Below are positions 58,001 to 64,000 of a stretch of 64,000 bases of DNA, in pieces (within the stretch, counting starts at the first letter, position 1; every line of letters starts with the position of its first letter). The stretch lies in NCBI GenBank assembly GCA_014526335.1, contig JACTAT010000015.1:755836-819835 (forward strand), read 5' to 3'. The stretch is from Chrysaora quinquecirrha. Taxonomy: Eukaryota > Cnidaria > Scyphozoa > Semaeostomeae > Pelagiidae. Made by a program: the position numbers and the translations under genes. Under the pieces are notes generated by a model. It did no database searches, was not told the DNA's origin, and worked only from the letters and a program-made list of their open reading frames with translations.

Positions 58001-61000
58001 TGTTGAAAAAATTAAGAAATGGCCACCGGTTGTTCAAGTATTTGGTGCACATTGATAAATTTGTACATTGGTACATATTGGTACATTTTGTACGTAAATA
58101 AACTTCACATGAAAGAATACGGAGCATTTCTTAAGTTGATAACATACCAATTGAATGATTGGTGATTCTCCTTTTATAACAATCTCTACAGAACTCTTTG
58201 ATAAAAACTTTCCAGCAGGCTGAAAGATATGAAATTTACTGCATTTAAGAGACCCGATTCTTTGACAGACTTTTAAAGTTGGCGTTGTTTTTTCTTCCGT
58301 AGTTTACATAATCATTCATTTGTTTTGTTCTCCGTTCATTTGAAGGTTGTCGTTACTCATTACGCTAGTTATTCACGATATAATGATGTTATACTTAGTG
58401 AGGGGTTTTGTATTTATGTTATGAAGTCCTGTACAGTATAAAGTGATCATAGTTATCAACATGTTTGCCTCATTCTGTACTTCACATTTTATCTAATGTT
58501 TCCATATACAGAAAAAGAAACCGGATTTCTATGTCCAGAGCATTGTTTGCGTACAATAGACTATTGTTTTATCTATTGTAACAAAAAGCGAGCTTAAAGT
58601 TTCTTATGTCTGTTTCTTTTTTGCAACGCCTTTCTGCAGTTGCTGACAGTATTATGGTTTCTGCAAAGACCCTTAGAGACTAGATGCGAACCAGGCATTG
58701 GAACTGGAATATGCACAAAGCAAATTTTTATATGGAATACACAACAATAAACAACAGCTTACCAATTTGTAGGGGTGACAATCACTGCAGTAACAATCCC
58801 CCTGTCATCACCAATGAATAGTCTTGCACTGTCATCATCCCAACACAAAGCAGTCAGTTTTGAGCCTTTGTGATCTTCTATCTCTTTGAGGACCTTATAA
58901 AGGAAAAAACGTTAAGTGACGGACATATTCAACAAATAGCCAAGAAAGGCATAAACGTCCAGGGGGTGGTAAACTCTTATAGGCAAGCTGGTATACATGT
59001 GCCTTAAAGAATCTAGCAAAGGGGGTGATCACAACAATGGCTGCCATAAAAGTGTTGGAGCCTGTGCTGAAATTGAATTCTGCTGTCTGCTATCACATCA
59101 CCTCCCCTCCTCTCCCTCAAACAATGTTGTCTTGAGCTGTAATATCCTGCTCAAGTTATGCACAACTGCTAACAGAACCTTCAATAGTTTCAATATTGTT
59201 TGAGGAGGGAGGGAGGTTTTTTCTTCAATATGCCAATTTGAATAAAAATTCAGTGATTAATACAATTAATCTAGGGCGCTCCAACTACATTTGGCAGTCA
59301 TTGTAGGGCATAATTTTAAAAAAATAACCCTTTAGGCAGGGCATAATCTATAAGGATGCACCCTAAACCAATGCAATTGTATTCCTTGAAAATAAACTGT
59401 GCCAGCTGCCCGTTTGCAGAGTATGGCTTTTTCCCACGAGATCTCAGGTGAGCAAGGGCCTCTTTCTATTGTTCTATCCTATTGTTAGTCTATTGTTCTA
59501 TTGAAAAACTTGGGTGTGCAAGTGCCCAACTCTGCAGTCTGGACCAGCTGTAAGCTATCTTGCATCCTCTATGTTCAGAAGGAATTTGAGAAACTTGATT
59601 GGCTTTCATCTGTTGAAAATTTTAATCTTAGACCAGGTATTAACTGCTAAAGCCATATATAATGCATGAAAAGGCTGATTGGTATTAGCAAATAAACCTG
59701 GGAAAATTTTCAAGAAATATCTCCTACAGGTTATAGAATTTCGCTTTTGCTTCATCAGTTCTTTTGACTACATCAGAAAAGTATTGATGAAGTGAAAGCA
59801 AAATGTCTAAAAAGTTTAGTATATTTTTTGTTGTCTCCTATAGGAGTTTCGTTTAACCTCTAGATTAACATATAAAAGATTTTGCTGTAGAATATAAATA
59901 CCTTGAAACTATGCTTCTCTTCATCAATTTCAAGGCAGGTAACTGTTCCTCCGCTGTAAAATTTAATAAGAAGGAAGCTGAAAATATGTGGAAAGAAAGG
60001 CAAGATGGAACAGAAGAAGGCTAAAAATTTCATTTTGGATGGAAAAATGAAAAAAGAGGCAATGAAATATATGAATAAGGTAACCTACCTGTCTGCAATG
60101 GCAAGAAGCTTTCCATCTTTTGAAAACTCTAATATTTCCACATTTCCACCCTTTAGAAAGAGGAAAAAATATCAAACATTAATCAAATGCAAATTAACCT
60201 GCTTCTGACTTCTTATTTGATCAAAAGTTTGAAACTAGATTTAACAAGGCCAAGGTGGTGACTGAATTGGTGATTATAAAGCCTATGATATGACAGGTTA
60301 TACAGAGAGGAAGCACTAAAAAAATTCCATGATGAATTTGTTCATATAGTCAGGGGTGCAAAAAGCACCAGGGCAGTGATGCTTGATTAACTCCAAGTGT
60401 CAGGATACATGATCATGAGAAGTAGAGACTCAAACTCTGATATGATACTTTATAAGCATTGAACTCAATGAGTTGGATGAGTGAAGAAATGACAAAAGCT
60501 AACTGAAGTAAGTATTGTATACCTTGCTTGAAATGAACTTGATTAGTTTGAAGGTTTCTCTGTCAAACACATAAGTGCTACCAGTATTTGTACCAAGACA
60601 TATAACAGAAGATGAAACTGCAACACTGCTATACTGAAAAGATAATGCAAAGATTGCAATTAAAACAATTAATCAATTAAATCAAATTAATTACTAAGAA
60701 TTAAAAAACATCTTTTCCAAATGGCCTCAAATTACCCTCTTTGCAGCTAGTCTGTAGAGGACTGCACTGTAAAGGAGCATCATTATTGCTGTGGGGGTGG
60801 GAATCATGCTGTGGGGAGAATCATGATAACTATGTTGGGATATCATGATTGTTCTTGGGAGACATCTCTCTCTGACAACAGGCTTTCAGGACATTTCACC
60901 CAACTTCCAATTTGCCCAACTTCCTTTTTGCTGAGCCTGCTAAGACATTTTGCCCAACCCATCATGGTTGTTTTGCCCAAACCTGGAATGACATGGACAA

Positions 61001-61944
61001 CTTCTTTTTGTGTAGTTTTTCAATTATTTGATTGGCGACATTGGGGACCATGCCCCCAAAATCTCCAATTTTGACACTGGTGACTGTTTTAATGAAAATA
61101 ATAGTGATTAATAGCAAGTATTTTTGTTGGGGAAATGACCAGGGTGCATTCTGTGTTTTCACCACGCCAGAGAATATGCCAACCAAATCGGACTTCACGC
61201 CAAAGAAACAATAGATCTATTGTTTATAATTGAAATAATAGTCCAGGCTATTGTTTTTTTAAAGGTCCACGCCAGTACGCCAATAAAATTTCAGACTCCA
61301 TACGGAGATCTCTGGCATAGGCTACATGGAATGCACACTGGGGAAACCACCTAGAATGTTTGTTGGGGAATAGTCCAGCTTGGGCGAACAGGAAGTTGGG
61401 CGAAATAGAGGTTGAGCGAATCAACCCCATACTGACCACGGTAGAGCCACAATGTACCAGGATAACTGTGGAGGAGAGGAATACCATGATTGCCGTGGGG
61501 GGAGGAATTATGGATTGGGGCATGCCATGGGTGGATATTTTGCATGGGGCATACAATTGGGAATTATACCCTGTTGGTGGGGGGCTTTTTGGGGCAGCAC
61601 AGCATGATTGATGATAATTTCAAAATTATACCAAGGCTTGGTTGGTTGTGGATTATTACTGCGACTCTCTGAGACTTAGAGGCACATGTACGTAGGGTAC
61701 CTCACATCCCCTGTTAATTTTTGGCAAAGATAGGTCAAATTCTTGATTTGATTCCAAACCAACAAAACAAAAGTATAGGCCTACAAAAAAGGCCAAAACA
61801 AAACAATAGGCTAGGCCTTCAAAAGGGCGCTTCTAGCCAAAAATTAAGACTGCTAAATATTACCTTCAGTCTTGTTGAGGCTTTAACAGGAATGCAAAGG
61901 CAGTCAGTCAGTCTTGAAATTGTCAAGATTCTAGTCGTATCCAT
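39520..61944 (-). CDS. HPS5: HPS5 homologue (BLOC-2 subunit), about 28 exons
   Basis: HPS5 is a BLOC-2 subunit acting in endosome-to-lysosome-related-organelle traffic. Exons: 61944-61864, 60633-60523, 60150-60089, 59953-59902, 58893-58763, 58219-58148, 57621-57557, 57343-57311, 56099-56009, 55494-55412, 54200-54109, 53771-53632, 52770-52666, 52458-52179, 50901-50634, 49419-49367, 48310-48263, 47526-47453, 46827-46529, 45829-44794, 44503-44389, 43872-43477, 43181-43069, 42271-42001, 41486-41411, 40743-40607, 40084-40005, 39608-39520. Diagnostic pieces are TALCWDDDSARLFIGDD, IYAARPGSRLWEVDFNG, THQFKYLLGVPP (N-terminal beta-propeller), ILQEWAEKL, and GAHLLSWRW in the helical part. All junction phases fit except 58763/58219 (one base short), and exon 45829-44794 has frame changes. 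The protein is about 1480 residues, longer than the vertebrate one because of acidic linkers, and ends in a RING-like motif. Confidence 0.88.
40948..41120 (-). repeat. tRNA-like SINE family 1, copy 1
   Basis: On the minus strand it starts GTGCTGTGGTGTTGTGGTCT and has a B-box-like GGGATTCGAGCCCC. Its 3' part contains ATCCTAGCGACTGG, shared with 51354-51526 and 49884-50022. It is a SINE in an HPS5 intron, not a tRNA gene. Confidence 0.65.
41671..41907 (-). repeat. Dispersed repeat family E, copy 3
   Basis: It matches 38850-39126 in inverse orientation, with CGAGAGACACGCAAATGTTT and GTTTAGCCACCCTGGGAGAC. Confidence 0.6.
42425..42975 (+). repeat. 28-bp minisatellite in an HPS5 intron
   Basis: About 19 units containing GAATACAGTATGAAATGAAG at exact 28-bp spacing (for example 42487, 42515, 42543, 42571, 42599). 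The long antisense open frames are repeat translations. Confidence 0.9.
44794..45829 (-). CDS. HPS5: HPS5 exon 20 with internal frame changes
   Basis: Acceptor TTGTTTTGCAG, donor GAAG|GTAAAG. The first part (DSRVLFNSKTVRKILQEWAE to SNLASLCFETG) and the last part (FPLLDLHKIRTVL to WVSFLVHLEG) both match HPS5, but they are in different frames. Between them about 165 codons of Asp/Asn/Thr/Ser-rich sequence (45532-45038) are open in the frame of the last part and close with TGA at 45038. The exon is one base short of the phase-compatible length; further in-frame stops between 45040 and 44920 remain unexplained, so an unrecognised small intron or more errors are possible. Confidence 0.6.
45989..46510. 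repeat. Strand-switched pentanucleotide repeat (CCATA)n then (TATGG)n
   Basis: From 45989 to about 46276 the plus strand reads ACCATACCAT-type units; at ACCAACCATGGTATGG it switches to the complementary GGTATGGTAT units, which continue to about 46510. The two halves can pair as a hairpin of more than 200 bp per arm. It lies in the HPS5 intron between 46529 and 45829. Confidence 0.9.
46935..47235 (-). repeat. tRNA-like SINE family 2, inverted copy
   Basis: On the minus strand it has an A-box-like TATAGCTCAGTGGAAACGTC followed by a B-box-like GTTTGAATCCC. Two forward copies lie at 47680-47870 and 47925-48075, on the other side of an HPS5 exon of 74 nt. Confidence 0.6.
47680..48075 (+). repeat. 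tRNA-like SINE family 2, two forward copies
   Basis: Copy one carries CTATAGCTCAGTGGAAACGT and CAGGTTCTAATCTC, copy two CTTTGGCTCAGCGGAAATGT. Both are preceded by ATGTAT(G/C)GT(A/G)CTGAA and an AACATAGC block. They lie in an HPS5 intron. Confidence 0.6.
49884..50022 (-). repeat. tRNA-like SINE family 1, copy 2 (truncated)
   Basis: On the minus strand it has GGAGCTCGAGCCCCAGTCAC and the 3' motif CTAGCGACTTGCGC; it matches 51354-51526 in part. Confidence 0.55.
50186..50449 (+). repeat. tRNA-like SINE family 3 with (CTTA)n tail
   Basis: It starts GTGTGGCCTATCGGTAGAGT and has a B box at CTTGGGTTCAAGCC, then a tRNA-unrelated body and a tail of ACTTACTTACTT. It lies in an HPS5 intron. The secondary structure of a true tRNA is not complete. 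Confidence 0.7.
51354..51526 (+). repeat. tRNA-like SINE family 1, copy 3
   Basis: It starts GCTGCTGTGGCGTTGTGGCT and has a B box at GGGGTTCGAGTCCC. It is the most complete copy of the family. Confidence 0.7.
51885..51917 (+). repeat. (GAAT)n microsatellite
   Basis: Eight perfect GAAT units, followed by GAATAAGT. Confidence 0.9.
53296..53548. repeat. Dispersed repeat family G, copy 2
   Basis: Contains AATGATCAAACATTTGTCAA at the left and TTTGACCAACATTG at the right; both ends are weakly inverted to each other. In an HPS5 intron. Confidence 0.45.
53632..61944 (-). CDS. HPS5: HPS5 N-terminal beta-propeller exons (1-12)
   Basis: The start exon reads MDTTRILTISRLTDCLCIPV and ends STRLK in phase 0; the next begins YSSVAVSSSVICLGTNTGS, matching the vertebrate order (SSRLK then CTSIAVS). 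The following exons give GGNVEILEFSKDGKLLAIAD, TCLEIDEEKHSFK, LDYAKVKLLISTTTRTLLCL, SKYQQVGSKPR (a 33-nt exon), DGRFGSCFLQYVDGEFPVIY and NRYLVSWSQNGLYILDP. They follow vertebrate HPS5 from start to end without gaps. Between exons 5 and 6 the aligned length also leaves no room for a missing exon, so the one-base phase conflict there is most likely a sequence error. Confidence 0.85.
54272..54505. repeat. Dispersed repeat family G, copy 3
   Basis: Starts CCAGTGGCCAAGTGGTC and ends GATCACTTGGCCAAAG, which are inverted ends. The interior carries several AAACATT and AATGTTT blocks. In an HPS5 intron. Confidence 0.55.
54816..54965. repeat. Imperfect palindrome of about 150 bp
   Basis: TCTGGCACGGCA at the left returns inverted as TGCCGTGCCAGA at the right, and GATGTCTGAGTCAA as TTGAATCAGACATC. 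It could be a small foldback element in the HPS5 intron. Confidence 0.6.
56595..56737 (+). mobile_element. TA-flanked MITE, family D, copy 3
   Basis: The ends GACTTATTACAAGAGTC and GACTCGTGTAATAAGTC are inverted repeats between TA dinucleotides. This is the best preserved copy of the family (others at 20193 and 33878). Confidence 0.75.
56865..57268 (+). mobile_element. Inverted-repeat element starting GGCCCCAGTTACACTAT
   Basis: The left end GGCCCCAGTTACACTATACC and the right end GGCATAGTGTAACTGGGGCC are inverted. Internal copies of AGTGTAACTG suggest more than one layer of repeats. ACA stands on both sides. It lies in an HPS5 intron. Confidence 0.75.
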
Positions 61945-62681
61945 GGCCAGATAATTCTCATTTTCTTTATTTTGACTTTCGAAATTTGAGATTATTTTCC
62001 TCCATTCTGCCGGGTTTCTTCATTGTACAAAAAAACTAGTCCCAGACCCTTGAGTTCCTTGTCAGGAGAAAATCACGAGCAAGGATTGGAGGATATGACG
62101 TCACACTATGGATGGGAACTAGTACTGTTCCTGGACTTCTGGCAACCCTGATTTTTGCCTCGGAACCCCTCGCGCCCCCTGTCCCATAAATTTTAAGTGA
62201 CTGTCTGTCTTGAGGGTTTTGAGTCACGAGGGCGAGGTGACATTGGGTGGAGAGAAAACTGCGTGACGATAGGGAGGGAGAAATAAAGGGGAATTTTAGT
62301 CTCTGCATGCATGAACTTTCAACGTTCGTTGAACTTATTTTATCCGTTTTGCTCTTTCCTACCATGCAAATAATCGGACAAACCAAAAATAGCACACACA
62401 TTAAACCATAATAGTTACTTTTCGCTTGTCACATGTCTATGATGTCACAAAGTCACGCGACTTATTTCAAGGAACTAAGGAACGCCAATATTTGCCAATA
62501 ATTTACATTGACCAATCAGAGAGCATTATGCGAAGTAATTAGCCAATCACAGCAAAGAAATGAGAAATCGACGGACAATCTCATTGTTCTTGCACAATAA
62601 AGTAAGGAACACGATTTCCCTTCTTTCTCCAGCAAACAAAAACTCTGTCTGGGGAAGCAGTGAGTCACTAAAGTTGCAAGG
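61945..62681. promoter_or_regulatory. Divergent promoter region between HPS5 and the right-hand gene
   Basis: HPS5 starts leftwards at 61944 and a signal-peptide exon starts rightwards at 62682, so this 737-bp stretch must hold both promoters unless there are untranslated first exons elsewhere. It contains a perfect TGACGTCA (62096-62103) and two CCAAT boxes near 62512 and 62532 (GACCAATCAGA, AGCCAATCACA). No TATA box is clear. Confidence 0.5.
62096..62103. promoter_or_regulatory. CRE palindrome TGACGTCA
   Basis: A perfect eight-base cAMP-response element core about 150 bp upstream of the HPS5 start codon. Such a core is bound by CREB/ATF-type bZIP factors in animals. Function here is inferred only from position. 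Confidence 0.4.
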
Positions 62682-62740
62682 ATGAAGTTCACTTTGGCAA
62701 TCGTCTTGGCTGTTCTTGCTGTATGCCATGGTTTAATAAG
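62682..62740 (+). CDS. Signal-peptide exon of a gene continuing beyond the window
   Basis: ATG follows AAGTTGCAAGG and the exon encodes MKFTLAIVLAVLAVCHGLI plus two bases, with donor AAG|GTAATA (phase 2). It is a clear signal peptide with a likely cut after CHG. No downstream exon could be recognised in the remaining 1.26 kb, so the product is unknown. Confidence 0.65.
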
Positions 62741-64000
62741 GTAATACAACAATTTACAATGTCTTGTCTTTCTAATAAAATCTTTGTGAATATATCTAGT
62801 TTCGTTTTAGTGAAAAAGGCCAAATACCCAATAGGCCTATAACGTATAGCTTCGTATAGCGTCCCGCTTCTGTTTTGGAATGCGCAATGCGTTGTTCCCA
62901 CATGACTCCTTTTCAAGAAGGAATTTCCTTGTTGAATGTTTTATTTTGAATATTTTGTTGCAAAGCTCTGCACTTGAGACATTGTTGAAACGAAGCTTAG
63001 TGTGTTTTAGCCACTTTATTAGCAAAGTGAAGTTTGGTGCAGTTTCTAAAATTGATAGAAAATACCAAAATAATTTGAACCAAACATGAAAAGTTTCACG
63101 TCTTTTTGATTACAGTATTATGCTAATTGCCCAGAAAATTGAGTCTAATGCTCGTTAATGATTTCCTCGAAGTGCAAGTGTTTCTCCCTAATTTCCTTTG
63201 TTTGCATTCAGCATTGGCTGCCTGATGTTAATTGCCCTTAATAAAGGATGTCCTAACAAGAAAGATGGGATGGGATGATGCTGATTATTGGGTAATTTAA
63301 TGCAAAATGAATATTTGGTCCTGCAAATATTCTGCAAATTAAATTGTGCAATAATTTCAATGCTTTTAGCCCCAGCACGTCAGGGTTCAAATTCCACTGC
63401 AACACAAGCTGCTGAATACCATGTGACCAGCCAACACCTGTTACTTGAGCATGCTTTGTGATATTGTTTTGTGTGGGCATGTGGGAAGGTGTAAACTTTT
63501 GACACCTGAAATGGTAATCCTATTAGATGCAACAAAAGTTGTCTTTTTCAATGCACTAACATTGCATGGTGGGTCCATGGTGCATGGTGTGTTCTTGCTC
63601 CAAGACTCTTGTGTTGTTTATTGTTTGTGAGGTTAGGTATTAATATTAGGTTTTATTCTGGAAATTTCAGGGATTCTACAATGATGTAATCAGGGATCCA
63701 ATATAGGGGTTTCTAGTCAAATAAGCCCATTGCCAACTTGCCCCACTTTTAGGTCCACTCACCCCACTTTCAAAGTCAACTAGCCCCACTTTCAAAGTCA
63801 ACTCACCCCACCTTAAACCATGAAAAAGTAATCTCAAAATTGCAATCCTCCCTAAATCAAATCCCCAAGCCGCAACCGAATAACATTACTTGTTATACAG
63901 ATAAAAAGGTACTGACAGGTGAGCTCTCTGCCATATTTTGCATGACCTTGCACAGGTATGCAGTTATCTTCACAGAGGCATTTTGAGGTCCAATCACAGG
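62741..64000 (+). other. Probably intron of the right-hand gene
   Basis: No exon with fitting splice sites and phase is seen. Near 63735-63815 there are several direct copies of a CCCCACTTTCAAAGTCAACT-type unit. Confidence 0.35.

Overview
The window is eukaryotic and almost certainly metazoan: genes are split by GT-AG (and two GC-AG) introns, two conserved animal genes are present (a geminin homologue and an HPS5/BLOC-2 homologue), and introns and spacers are packed with small inverted-repeat transposons, tRNA-like SINEs and minisatellites. The AT-rich base composition and the cluster of secreted low-complexity genes would fit a cnidarian or other marine invertebrate, but that is a guess from style, not a proof. 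Exons were joined by hand using splice sites and codon phase; phases were checked for every junction given. | Region layout. 0.7-13.9 kb (+): one 18-exon gene for a secreted proline-rich protein. Its centre is a tandem array of twelve small cassette exons (57-111 nt), all phase 1-1 and all multiples of three, so any subset can be spliced without breaking the frame. This is the most interesting object in the window. 16.9-18.9 kb (-): the 3' part of a SGNH/GDSL hydrolase gene. 19.3-20.1 kb: a foldback element with 64-bp repeats in its arms. 20.4-27.4 kb (-): a gene for a very long disordered secreted protein (basic, then acidic, then Q- and T-rich). 30.1-31.8 kb (-): a small secreted, Tyr/Asn/Pro/Trp-rich preproprotein with dibasic sites and a decayed duplication of its 3' end. 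33.3-34.4 kb (-): an unrecognised single-pass membrane protein. 37.1-37.8 kb (-): geminin, without introns, with an E2F-type site just upstream. 39.5-61.9 kb (-): HPS5 in about 28 exons, ending in a RING-like zinc-binding motif. 62.7 kb (+): a signal-peptide exon of a gene that runs off the window, divergently arranged with HPS5. | How things fit. The first 32 kb holds three genes with the same plan (a separate signal-peptide exon, then strongly biased repetitive exons), which suggests a local cluster of rapidly evolving extracellular structural proteins. The right half is conserved housekeeping sequence (DNA-replication licensing and endolysosomal trafficking). Several exons, in three different genes, are exactly one base short of the length their phases require, so residual single-base deletions in this assembly are likely and should be borne in mind before calling anything a pseudogene.
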